Assembly: GCA_903912365.1 (NCBI GenBank)
Contig: CAIWGV010000020.1
Span: forward strand, 1-36,470
Direction of reading: 5' to 3'
DNA: 36,470 nt
Source: an uncultured Alphaproteobacteria bacterium
GTDB lineage: Bacteria > Pseudomonadota > Alphaproteobacteria > UBA7879 > UBA5542
Shown: in pieces, positions 13,446-21,861 of the stretch
Layout of the letters: every line of letters begins with the position of its first letter
Position numbering within the stretch: position 1 is the first letter of the stretch
The notes under the pieces: model-generated
Told to the model about the DNA's origin: nothing
The model's input: only the letters and a program-made list of their open reading frames with translations
Database searches by the model: none
Made by a program: the position numbers and the translations under genes

Positions 13446-15350
13446 GTGGTTTCCAGAATATTTTTAATGATTTCTCTGATTTTCACATTGGGATCTGAGG
13501 CTCGGTGGGCCACGAAGGAAGATGCGGCGATTATACAGGAATTTTGTAAGAATGATGTCGCCGTCAATGGGGATGGTATGTCAACCACAGTAACTGAATT
13601 TCAGGAACTCATCGCCAAAGATGCTGCTCGCGGATATGCCGCGGGATTTACTTTTTCTTACAATAGCAGCATCAGCAAAGTTACAATTCTTTCGGCTAAA
13701 ACCATTTTTCAAGGGAAGACATATAATGTTCCTAAAAACAAAATTGAAGACAAGCCTTTGGCAAGCTCCCCCCATGGATTTGATCAGAATAATCAGATTT
13801 TGATTGCCTTTCCAAAGGCTGAGGTGGGATCAAAAATATATTTAAAATATAAGGTTGAGCAAAAGAAGGTGCCGGTTCCAGGTTCATTTTCGGATTGGTA
13901 TTTCTTCGGGTATACAGGACAAGGAAACTTACCCGTTTATTGCGAAAAAGCCTCTGTAAAAGTTCACTCTAAAATCCCTCTTTATGTTCAAGTTAACGAT
14001 CCTGACAAAGTTTTAAAAATCACCGGAGACACAAAGAAGCCTTTCCACACTTTATTCATTGAGTTGCTGAAGCCTCTCAGTAAATCTTCCGTCAATGAGC
14101 CTCAGGGGAGTTTGTTGGACCCGAAATATAGATGTTGGGTTTCCGTCTCTAGTTTCACCAGTTGGGCTGAGCTGGCCTCTAAATTTTCTGGAGATTATGC
14201 GGCTGTTATAAATCAACCGTTGCCTCTGAAATATAAAGCTATTATGGAACTGGCCCAGAAAAAGACGGGGGACGTTGCTCAGATTAATGAGGTGACTTCT
14301 CTCTTGAGTTCTCAAATTCAGTATATGGGAGATTGGCAGTCCATAGAAGGTCTCTTAATCCCACGCCCTCTGAAAGTAGTGACAGAAACAGGATTGGGAG
14401 ACTGTAAGGATTTTACAGCGGGCGCAGGGGCCATCTTGAGGAATATGGGGTATGAGGTTCAGCCGGCTTTGGTGTGGCGCCATGAGGAATTCTTTGCGAG
14501 GGATGCCTTGCCCACCTATTATGCGACAAATCACGTTCTTTTAAAGGTAACTGGAAAAGATGGGAAAGTGTATTGGGTGGATCCCACAAATTTTGTGAGC
14601 ATGGCTCAGGGGATTTTCCCTGATATTGCGGGGAAGATGGTTCTTGTTTTGGATCCGAAGAATCCGACGCGCGAGCAGATCCCGGAAGTAAATCCTGAGC
14701 ATTCTCAGATTTATATGGATTTGGACATGCAGATCAAAAGCCAAAAAATTTTAGAGGTGGCAGGGATGTTTGAGATGAGGGGAGAAACTGCTTTATCCTA
14801 TGCAGGGCAGGCATTAAATTTGTCCCCCCAAGCAATTTCAGAACAGTTTTTCTATTCTATAACAGGGGTTCATTTGCGCCCAGAAGAGAAAAAGTTTTTG
14901 GAGTTACCAGATTTGAGCTCTCGAGAAGTTAAGGATCTCGTTTACAAGTTCGCTTATAATAATCCCAACAGGATATCCAAAAATAATATAGGTGTGGGGA
15001 TTAGATTAAGTGCAGACTGCCTCCTGGCGCTCACAGGGGCAGTTCCTGATCAAGTAAACGATCTCTTTATAGGAATTCCTTTTAAAATGATAACGAAGAT
15101 GGTGCTTAAGAATGGACCCATCAATCATATTGAAAGGCTGAATTATAAGATTAAAACTCCCTGGGTGGCAGTAGAACGTGTGTGTAAAAATAAAGGAGAA
15201 GGCAGTGAAATTCTTACCACAATTACTATCCTTAAAAGATATATCCCAGCTGAGGATTTAAAGACGGAGCAGTATCTGAAACTTAAAGAAGCCTTGGATT
15301 GGAACATGGAAGGCGTTTCCCTTATTCTGAATGAGAGCCAGGTTTCTTAA
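13446..15350 (+). CDS. Secreted DUF3857 and transglutaminase-like domain protein
   Basis: A 634-aa protein with a signal peptide (1-19). The N-terminal DUF3857-like beta domain covers about 30-240 and the transglutaminase-like cysteine fold about 260-390. The full triad is visible: C320 in TGLGDCKDFTAGAGAILRNM, H363 in ATNHVLLKV and D379 in VYWVDPTNF. The C-terminal 240 residues are unassigned. Such proteins are periplasmic or surface enzymes, perhaps peptidases or amide-forming, with unknown substrates. The start is GTG at 13446 with AAAGGA 9 nt upstream; an ATG at 13436 is out of frame. Its TAA stop overlaps the stop of the convergent GspM-like gene in the tetranucleotide TTAA. Confidence 0.84.
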   Translation: MVSRIFLMISLIFTLGSEARWATKEDAAIIQEFCKNDVAVNGDGMSTTVTEFQELIAKDAARGYAAGFTFSYNSSISKVTILSAKTIFQGKTYNVPKNKIEDKPLASSPHGFDQNNQILIAFPKAEVGSKIYLKYKVEQKKVPVPGSFSDWYFFGYTGQGNLPVYCEKASVKVHSKIPLYVQVNDPDKVLKITGDTKKPFHTLFIELLKPLSKSSVNEPQGSLLDPKYRCWVSVSSFTSWAELASKFSGDYAAVINQPLPLKYKAIMELAQKKTGDVAQINEVTSLLSSQIQYMGDWQSIEGLLIPRPLKVVTETGLGDCKDFTAGAGAILRNMGYEVQPALVWRHEEFFARDALPTYYATNHVLLKVTGKDGKVYWVDPTNFVSMAQGIFPDIAGKMVLVLDPKNPTREQIPEVNPEHSQIYMDLDMQIKSQKILEVAGMFEMRGETALSYAGQALNLSPQAISEQFFYSITGVHLRPEEKKFLELPDLSSREVKDLVYKFAYNNPNRISKNNIGVGIRLSADCLLALTGAVPDQVNDLFIGIPFKMITKMVLKNGPINHIERLNYKIKTPWVAVERVCKNKGEGSEILTTITILKRYIPAEDLKTEQYLKLKEALDWNMEGVSLILNESQVS

Positions 15351-15883
15351 AGTAAGTTCACAATCCTTACTTCCACAATCCCCTCTATTTTTCGACGTCC
15401 CCTTTTCCAGAGGTTCAATTTTTTAACTTGTACCAAACCGGGAAGATTTTTCTCCATATTTTTAAGGAGTTGATAGACAACACTTTCATTTCGGGAAGAG
15501 AACTGCAAAAGAACTTCGTGGGTACGCAGATCATAAGGGTAGTTTGAAGGCAACTCTTCTGGGATAAAAGTTACTTTTAATAAGCCCCTGTGAACCCCAG
15601 AGGAGCGCAACAAATACTTGAGGCGCTTTTTTAAAATATCCGCGGTGGTGGGTTGAAAGACCCCTTGTTTTTTAAGTCTAGAATAGGGAACATAAATTTG
15701 TTTCTGGAATTTTTTGAGGTGCAGGGACTGGATTAAATTTCTCTCTATCACCGTTTCTTTCCGGGTTAATTCTGTGAGAGTTTTTTCCAAAACAACACCG
15801 GCACCATATTGATGGAGCAGGGCATAGGTGAGCATCAAAAATCCAACACCAAAAATAAACAGAGGGCGCCCTAAGAGGAGCAT
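15347..15883 (-). CDS. GspM/PilO-like inner-membrane assembly protein
   Basis: A 178-aa protein with one N-terminal membrane helix (about 5-27, RPLFIFGVGFLMLTYALL), a helical stretch, then a small alpha/beta domain ending VKKLNLWKRGRRKIEGIVEV. Length and layout fit GspM or PilO, which pair with GspL/PilN as a periplasmic scaffold for type II secretion or type IV pilus assembly. Sequence identity to these families is low, so the call rests mainly on position as last gene after GspE, GspF and a GspL-like gene. The ATG at 15883 overlaps the upstream stop by 13 nt, with GGGAGG 10 nt before it. Confidence 0.62.
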   Translation of the reverse strand: MLLLGRPLFIFGVGFLMLTYALLHQYGAGVVLEKTLTELTRKETVIERNLIQSLHLKKFQKQIYVPYSRLKKQGVFQPTTADILKKRLKYLLRSSGVHRGLLKVTFIPEELPSNYPYDLRTHEVLLQFSSRNESVVYQLLKNMEKNLPGLVQVKKLNLWKRGRRKIEGIVEVRIVNLL

Positions 15884-17148
15884 GTAAGAAGTGCCTCCCT
15901 TCCATTTAAAGACCTCACGGACGTTTTGTATCCTGGTATGGTTAAAAGAGTTAAAGACTTAAGCGTTGCCTTTGGACCATTAGGCTCTAGGATGACCTCG
16001 GTTTTTTCTGTGGTCCAGTTTATTTCTTTCAACGCCCATTCCGGTTTTAGAAGAGGCCCTGCCGTATTCAAAAAAGAAAAAGGATGGGGCCCATTTTTGA
16101 AGGACTTCACTGCCTCTACAAGGTGAGTCATGCGATGTTGATCTGAAGGTGAGATGGGGGCACTCTCTTCCTCCGCAAGGCCTTTGGCCAAAGAATGAAG
16201 ACGTTCTTTTTTCTCTTCTATTTTTTTAGAAAGGGAGGAAGGGTACACCAGAATGCCAGCTCCCAAAACAAAAAAAATCCATCCCGTTATGATGAGAACT
16301 TTTCCCGTATATTGAAGCATCTTCTTTTTTCGAAGAAGGGTAGGGAGAAAGGAAATTCCACCCTTTGACATTACCCCACAGGCACAGAGCAGCAGAGGAA
16401 GGGAGGGGGGGGACGTCGTATACTTGAGTCCGATCTTCTTACTGATCTCTTTTAAGGAGAAAAGGGCTGCTTTTCCAGGAACCTCTCCAAGATCTAAAAT
16501 ATGAATTTCCGTAATAGGAATGCCCGTCTGTCGAGCCACATAATTTAAAGTTTTTTCTGTTTCCTCTTTGACGTTCAGTTTTCCTTTTTGAGGGATGGGA
16601 ATGAGGCGTGTTAGGAAAAGATTTTTATGAAGAAGAATCGTTTGTCGAAGGCCAAATTTTTTATCTAGACTCCGGACAAAAATGCAAGCATGGGGGAAAG
16701 AGAGGGAATTTACAAAACTTACAATCTCTAGGGGAGCCGGTATTATTTTTTTAAGGGGATTTGGAAGGGAAGATAGGGCCAGGAACCAAGAATTTAAAGG
16801 CGCCTCTCCTATGCTAACAATCAGGTAATGATGGGGGGATTGTTGAAGGGACGCAACCAAAGAGGTTTCTAAACGGCATCGATTTTTTTGATGTCGGAGA
16901 AATGAAAATCTCTCCAGAAAAGAAAGAGAGGATAAGTTCTCGGACCTATAAGACTGGTGACCGGTGTCCAGAAGAATAACCAAAGATTTAAAAGGTTCTT
17001 TTTCTAAACTTTTTTTAAAAGGGGACCCTAAAAATTTTTCTGGGGTTTCAAAAAAAGTTTCCATAAAAACTTCCCCCTCTTTGAGTCGTCCAAAGAAGGC
17101 CCCTTCGTCTGTGAGGTATCCTAAAAAATTATCAGAGAAATTTTTCAT
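15871..17148 (-). CDS. GspL-like (PilM/PilN-type) assembly platform protein
   Basis: A 425-aa protein. The cytoplasmic N-terminal part (1-280) has a pattern compatible with the actin-like fold of GspL/PilM (SLVILLDTG near 55, EIHILDLG near 214). A single membrane helix lies at about 283-302 (KVLIITGWIFFVLGAGILVY). A short coiled coil (305-330) and a periplasmic domain follow, the latter including KEINWTTEKTEVILEPNG. This order is that of GspL, or PilM fused to PilN. In type II secretion GspL recruits the GspE ATPase to the membrane. The ATG overlaps the gspF stop as ATGA. Similarity is weak, so the operon context carries much of the weight. Confidence 0.66.
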   Translation of the reverse strand: MKNFSDNFLGYLTDEGAFFGRLKEGEVFMETFFETPEKFLGSPFKKSLEKEPFKSLVILLDTGHQSYRSENLSSLSFLERFSFLRHQKNRCRLETSLVASLQQSPHHYLIVSIGEAPLNSWFLALSSLPNPLKKIIPAPLEIVSFVNSLSFPHACIFVRSLDKKFGLRQTILLHKNLFLTRLIPIPQKGKLNVKEETEKTLNYVARQTGIPITEIHILDLGEVPGKAALFSLKEISKKIGLKYTTSPPSLPLLLCACGVMSKGGISFLPTLLRKKKMLQYTGKVLIITGWIFFVLGAGILVYPSSLSKKIEEKKERLHSLAKGLAEEESAPISPSDQHRMTHLVEAVKSFKNGPHPFSFLNTAGPLLKPEWALKEINWTTEKTEVILEPNGPKATLKSLTLLTIPGYKTSVRSLNGREALLTCSS

Positions 17149-18323
17149 GGGGAGATGAGACTCAAAGATTCATAAAGGGGATAAAAGATACCCAAGATCA
17201 TCCAAATCAAAAAAGCCCCAATAAGAAGGAGACAGAGAGGGTAGAGAGTTTCCGTGAGACGCTCCAGGTTTCGATCTGTTTCTTGGGAATAGTAAAGCCC
17301 AATATTTTTAAAGCTCTCGAGCAGCGTATCAGAATTTTCTCCCGCACGCACTAAATGAAGAAAAAAGCATGGAAAAAATCCACTTTCTTTGAGAGCTGCA
17401 CTAAGGGACAACCCTTCCTGAACTTTTGAAATAACAGTTGAGAGAAGACCTTTGAAAAACTCATTTTCCATTTGGGAAGAGGATGTTTGAAGAGCCTCCA
17501 TGAGGGGAATGCCACCCCCCATCAGAAGAGAAATCTGTTCAGAAAGGCGTGCAAGATAGAGATTCTTTAAAAGAGTTCCGAAGAGGGGGAGTTTGTAAAG
17601 AACCTCTTGAAATTTAGGAGAAAAAAAGGTCCAAAAAAGAAAAAAGAAAAGAGACAGAGATAGAAGTATCCAAAGCCCATAGCTTTTGAAAAACATGATG
17701 CTTCCCAGGAGGATTCGAGTGGAGAGAGGGAGCTCCGCATTAAGCTGGAGGAGGAAACTTTGGAGTTGAGGAACAACAGACTCTATTAAAAATAGGAAAG
17801 CGGTAAAAGTGATGCCGAAGAGAAAAAGAGGATATCGAATGGCCCCTAGGAACTTTGTTCTTACTTTATGATCCCAGACCAAGTAGGAATGGATTTTGCC
17901 AAAAACAGAGGAGAGATTCCCAGTCTTTTCTCCTCCTTGAAGGAGGGAATATGCGAGGGGACTAAATAGAGAAGGATAGGCTTTGATGCTTTGAGAGAGG
18001 AGTTTTCCTTCCTGAATTTGACGAGAGATATCTTTTAAAATTCCTCTAAATTTTGGGGCAGCGGAATAGTCTTCTAAAGCTTGAACGATCCCAATACCGG
18101 CACCTGTCATATAGCCCATGTGGTGGAAAAATGCCAAACGTTCTTCATGGTTTAGGTTGTATTGAAGGGCGGAAAATACTTGAAAGGCTTTTGGGTAACA
18201 GCGAACAAGACGAATATCTTTTTGCTCTAAAATTAAACTTAACTCCAAAGCATCTGCCGCTGTGATTTCTCCTCGAATGAAAGTTCCCTTAGAAGTAGTT
18301 CCTTTGTAGATATAAAGAGTCAT
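17145..18323 (-). CDS. GspF/PilC-family inner-membrane secretion platform protein
   Basis: A 392-aa polytopic membrane protein with the two-fold repeat of the T2SF family. Cytoplasmic domain 1 (about 50-165) contains RLAFFHHMGYMTGAGIGIVQ and LLQGGEKTGNLSSVF. Then come membrane helices near 170-195 and 205-235, a second T2SF domain including SEQISLLMGGGIPLMEALQT and FLHLVRAGENSDTLLESF, and a last helix near 365-385. It anchors the assembly ATPase and the pseudopilus or pilus. ATGA overlaps join it to the genes on both sides. Whether the machine is type II secretion or a pilus cannot be decided here. Confidence 0.92.
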   Translation of the reverse strand: MTLYIYKGTTSKGTFIRGEITAADALELSLILEQKDIRLVRCYPKAFQVFSALQYNLNHEERLAFFHHMGYMTGAGIGIVQALEDYSAAPKFRGILKDISRQIQEGKLLSQSIKAYPSLFSPLAYSLLQGGEKTGNLSSVFGKIHSYLVWDHKVRTKFLGAIRYPLFLFGITFTAFLFLIESVVPQLQSFLLQLNAELPLSTRILLGSIMFFKSYGLWILLSLSLFFFLFWTFFSPKFQEVLYKLPLFGTLLKNLYLARLSEQISLLMGGGIPLMEALQTSSSQMENEFFKGLLSTVISKVQEGLSLSAALKESGFFPCFFLHLVRAGENSDTLLESFKNIGLYYSQETDRNLERLTETLYPLCLLLIGAFLIWMILGIFYPLYESLSLISP

Positions 18324-19999
18324 GAGATTTCCTCCAGGGTGACCACTTTTAAAATTTCCTCTAAGGTTGTTTGTTCGCTTAAAAGGGCTTGGATCGCTCT
18401 TTCCCTTAAGGATACAAACCCTCTTTTGCGAGCCTCTGCTTCAAGCATTTTCAGGCATGATTTCTCCCGGACCAAATGGTTGAAGGCATCAGAACATTCC
18501 ACCAGCTCACCCAATGGGAGTCGACCTCTATACCCGGTGTCTTCACAGGCGGGGCATCCAATGGCTTTAAACAAAATGGCATTTCCAAAAAAAGTTTTTT
18601 CCCATGGCTTAAGATTGCGAGGGGCTTTGCAGTGATCACAAAGTCTACGGACCAGTCTTTGAGAAAAAAGACAAATGAGGTTGCCTCCAAGAAGAGACAA
18701 AGGGACGCCCAAATCTTCCAATCTTTGCAGGGCTCCCAAAGTTGTGTTGGTATGGAGTGTTGTGTAAACTTGATGACCTGTCATGGCAGCCTGAAGAGCC
18801 ATTTGAGCTGTTTCTTTATCTCGAATCTCCCCAATAAAAATAATATCTGGATCTTGTCGAAGGATAGAGCGGACGCCCTCCGCAAAAGTCATGCCACTGT
18901 CTTCTCGGATCTCTGTTTGGCGAATAAGAGGAAGCTCATATTCGATCGGCTGTTCAAGCGTCATGATATTCACGTCCAATGAACTGATATGATTGAGAAG
19001 GGAGTAGAGGGTCGTAGTTTTCCCAGACCCTGTAGGACCGGTGAGAATAATCAAACCCTGGGGTCTTTGAAGACACTGCTTCATATGGATTACCATTTCC
19101 ATGGGAAATCCCAATATCTCAAGAGGTTTCAAGGAATAGGTTTTGTCCAAAATTCGAACAACCATATTTTCCCCATGAATTGTGGGATGGCTTGAAACCC
19201 GAAAGTCAACATCCCGTCCTTCCAGATATAGAGAAAATCGGCCATCTTGAGGATTTCGGGTTTCCGCAATATTCATATTAGAAAGGATCTTAAGACGCAC
19301 ACAAAGGGCCGACCAATAATCCCCGTGAAAAGCTACCTCTTGTTTTAACACTCCATCAATCCGATACCGAACCCTAACAAAGGAGGGTTCTGGCTCAAAA
19401 TGGATGTCAGAGGCGTTCCGTTGAACAGCCTCCAGAATGAAGGCATTGAGCAGTCGAACTGTTGGGTTTTCCAGCGTCTCAGATGACACATCCTCCATTT
19501 CTTTTAGAATGTCTTGGATGGATAAAGACTGTCCGTAAGAGCGCTGGATAGTCTCAAGAACAGAGGATCCTGTACTAAAAAGAGGGTTGATTTCTAGATA
19601 TTTTGGGAGGTGATGACGAAGGGTGTCCAGAGCTAAAATATCTGTGGGGTCTTCCATGGCTAGATGAAGCACTTCTTCTTTCAGGCATACAGGAATGGCT
19701 TTGTGCTTTAGAGCCAGGTCCTTAGAAATCAAAGAAAGGCACCTCTCATCCAATAGGGTGTGCCGAAGATCAATCTGGGAAATCCCGTTGAGATGGGATA
19801 GAAAATCTGATAGTACCCTTTCTGTTACAAACCCCAAATCCAAAAGCGTTTTTTGAAAAGATTTTTTTGTTTTTTTTTCTTCAAGGACGGCTACTTGTAA
19901 TTGGTCAGGAGAAATTATTTTGTGTTGGACAAGAAGTTTACCGAGGGGAAGAGTTCCCTCCGACGAAGCTATTTTCCGTGATATCAACTTCATTATCAT
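18320..19999 (-). CDS. GspE/PilB-family assembly ATPase
   Basis: A 559-aa hexameric ATPase that drives type II secretion or pilus assembly from the cytoplasm. The N-terminal MshEN-like domain (about 15-150) begins PLGKLLVQHKIISPDQLQVA. The motor domain has Walker A GPTGSGKT at 321-328, an Asp box, a His box TGHQVYTTLHTNTTLGALQR and Walker B DPDIIFIGEIRD at 383-394. A tetracysteine zinc site is complete: C454, C457, C482, C485. The first ATG (19999) has GAGGT 6 nt upstream. It leads an operon of four overlapping genes. Secretin, pseudopilins and prepilin peptidase are not in this window. Confidence 0.95.
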   Translation of the reverse strand: MIMKLISRKIASSEGTLPLGKLLVQHKIISPDQLQVAVLEEKKTKKSFQKTLLDLGFVTERVLSDFLSHLNGISQIDLRHTLLDERCLSLISKDLALKHKAIPVCLKEEVLHLAMEDPTDILALDTLRHHLPKYLEINPLFSTGSSVLETIQRSYGQSLSIQDILKEMEDVSSETLENPTVRLLNAFILEAVQRNASDIHFEPEPSFVRVRYRIDGVLKQEVAFHGDYWSALCVRLKILSNMNIAETRNPQDGRFSLYLEGRDVDFRVSSHPTIHGENMVVRILDKTYSLKPLEILGFPMEMVIHMKQCLQRPQGLIILTGPTGSGKTTTLYSLLNHISSLDVNIMTLEQPIEYELPLIRQTEIREDSGMTFAEGVRSILRQDPDIIFIGEIRDKETAQMALQAAMTGHQVYTTLHTNTTLGALQRLEDLGVPLSLLGGNLICLFSQRLVRRLCDHCKAPRNLKPWEKTFFGNAILFKAIGCPACEDTGYRGRLPLGELVECSDAFNHLVREKSCLKMLEAEARKRGFVSLRERAIQALLSEQTTLEEILKVVTLEEIS

Positions 20000-20000
20000 G

Positions 20001-20090
20001 CTACCTCTGCCGAGATAGTAGGATATTTTTTTTCTCCTGAGAAGCCCCCCTCCAGAACTTTTGGGATGACTTGTCTTCGTAGGGCCTCAT
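20001..20090 (-). CDS. Possible 29-codon upstream ORF before gspE (doubtful)
   Basis: A short frame starts ATG at 20090 (MRPYEDKSSQKFW...) and stops with TAG at 20001, one base before the gspE ATG. Its end overlaps the gspE ribosome binding site, which would allow coupling. No good Shine-Dalgarno precedes it, and the peptide resembles nothing known. Confidence 0.2.
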   Translation of the reverse strand: MRPYEDKSSQKFWRGASQEKKNILLSRQR

Positions 20091-20140
20091 CTAAAAATTA
20101 TCTTTCTTCTTCAAAAGAAAACAACTGAAGAAAAAAATAC

Positions 20141-20153
20141 ATTATAGTATAAT
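20141..20153. promoter_or_regulatory. Palindromic divergent -10 region between gspE and tpsB
   Basis: ATTATAGTATAAT is a perfect palindrome around one central base and presents TATAAT on both strands (minus 20146-20141, plus 20148-20153). It sits between the divergent gspE and tpsB-like genes, so the two promoters may overlap and exclude one another. The -35 boxes are weak on both sides, suggesting activator dependence. Confidence 0.45.
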
Positions 20154-20184
20154 AAACTTAATTATAAAAAATTCAGGGGGCATA

Positions 20185-21861
20185 TTGAATTTAAAACAAA
20201 AATTCATTCTATACATTTCTGCATTGGCATTCCTTTGTTTTGAAGGAAAGGCGCGGGTTGTTCCTGAGTTTGCTCTTCCCTCAGAAACAGAAAGAATGCT
20301 GGAAGATGTTCCCCTTGAACCCATGTCCGAATTCATGCCGTCTTCTTCTCAGTCTGCTTTGCCCCCTCTGAGTGAAGGGCGTGGACCAGGAACCCAGTTT
20401 CATTTAAATGATATTAAAATGGATGGTCAGGCTATAACAGATCCTGATCTTAGAAAGTTCTTAAAAAGACATATTGGTAAAGGAGTTAGCTGGGCTTATT
20501 TAAAATCCCTTGAGACCGGACTGACACGATATTTTCGAGCAAAAGGATGGTTCTTGGCACAGGTTACGTTGCCGGTCCAAGAGATTTCAGACGGAACTGT
20601 TAGCTATCACCTAGCGCCGGGATATGTGACAAAGGTTGTGTATGAAGGAGATAAATCTCAAATTGACAGCGTTGTGGAATCCTATGTAAACAAAATTAAA
20701 GATAACAAACCTCTTACCACAAAGACTTTGGAGCGTTACCTGCTTCTTCTCAATGATCTTCCGGGGATGCAGGCAAAAATAAACTTTAGTCCCTCTTTAA
20801 AATATTCAGAAGCTTCCGTAATGACCGTTCATTTGCATCGGAAAAAAATGGACGCAGCTTTGACGGTTAATAATGATGGAACCCAATATGTGGGGCCTTG
20901 GCAAGGAATGGGTCAAGTTTCTGTTAACGATGCTATTTTTATGGAAGATAAGTTAACGGCTGGATTTGGGTGGTCTCCTGCCCATAGGGGCATGGAAATG
21001 GTACGGGGAAACTATGAAAAATACTTAGGATCGGAGGGCTTAAAATTAGAAGTTTCCGGGAATCATGTCAAAACAAGACCGGGAGATTTCCTGCAGATTT
21101 TAGAAATAGAAGGAACGGCAGAACAGGGCTCTGTGGGATTAAAATATCCCATGTTCAGAAGTCGATACCAGAATTTATGGATTGAAGGACAGGTGGGTTT
21201 CTATAATATGAGTAACGAAGTAGGGCTTCTTAATGTGACGACCGAAGATAAAATTAGAACTGCCAGTGCGACAGTTTCTTATGATTTTTCTGACGTTTTC
21301 TGTGGGAAGAATCTCTTTGAGGTTGGGGTTAGAAAAGGGTTCAGGGCTTTTGGAGCAACCCCTAATAAATCGCTTACTTCCTCTCGGCCGGTGGGGTATA
21401 CAGACTTTACAAAGGCGACTCTCAAAGCCTTACGTGTTCAAGCTCTTGGTAAGTTTCAGGCAATTTTCTTGGTCCAGGGGCAGATTTCTTCCGAATCCCT
21501 CTTGAATGCGGAGCGTTTTAGTATGGGAGGTGGTCCTTATAACAGAGCCTATCCCAGCGGTGTCGCCATAGGAGACAATGGACTTTTTGGAAGAATTGAA
21601 CTTAACTATATCTTTGAGAAAATGGGAATGGTGGATCACGTTATCCCCTATACATATTACACTGAAGGGTCGGTTCATAACTTGAGCCAGGGCATAAATG
21701 AAGTCTCAAGGCGGAGTGTGCGAAGCATTGGATTTGGAGTGCGTTCAAGTGTGGCTTCTTGTTTGGATGGATATATTGAATACGGAATCGCCCTTAAAAA
21801 GAAAGGGTATAGTGAGCCAGTTCGAAGCAAAATATCCGTTGGAATGACTGTTAAATATTAA
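20185..21861 (+). CDS. TpsB/ShlB/FhaC-family two-partner secretion outer-membrane transporter
   Basis: A 558-aa protein with a signal peptide (1-23). A POTRA_2-type domain follows at about 70-150 (FHLNDIKMDGQAITDPDL then RYFRAKGWFLAQVTLP), a second POTRA at about 150-210 and a 16-strand-type barrel to the end. The conserved motif FSMGGGPYNRAYPSG (near 445) corresponds to the family segment G-G-x-x-x-x-R-G-Y. Such transporters export one partner TpsA protein through the outer membrane. No TpsA with a TPS domain is adjacent. The start is TTG at 20185 with AGGGGG 4 nt before it. Its stop overlaps the stop of the next, convergent gene by TTAA. Confidence 0.88.
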   Translation: MNLKQKFILYISALAFLCFEGKARVVPEFALPSETERMLEDVPLEPMSEFMPSSSQSALPPLSEGRGPGTQFHLNDIKMDGQAITDPDLRKFLKRHIGKGVSWAYLKSLETGLTRYFRAKGWFLAQVTLPVQEISDGTVSYHLAPGYVTKVVYEGDKSQIDSVVESYVNKIKDNKPLTTKTLERYLLLLNDLPGMQAKINFSPSLKYSEASVMTVHLHRKKMDAALTVNNDGTQYVGPWQGMGQVSVNDAIFMEDKLTAGFGWSPAHRGMEMVRGNYEKYLGSEGLKLEVSGNHVKTRPGDFLQILEIEGTAEQGSVGLKYPMFRSRYQNLWIEGQVGFYNMSNEVGLLNVTTEDKIRTASATVSYDFSDVFCGKNLFEVGVRKGFRAFGATPNKSLTSSRPVGYTDFTKATLKALRVQALGKFQAIFLVQGQISSESLLNAERFSMGGGPYNRAYPSGVAIGDNGLFGRIELNYIFEKMGMVDHVIPYTYYTEGSVHNLSQGINEVSRRSVRSIGFGVRSSVASCLDGYIEYGIALKKKGYSEPVRSKISVGMTVKY

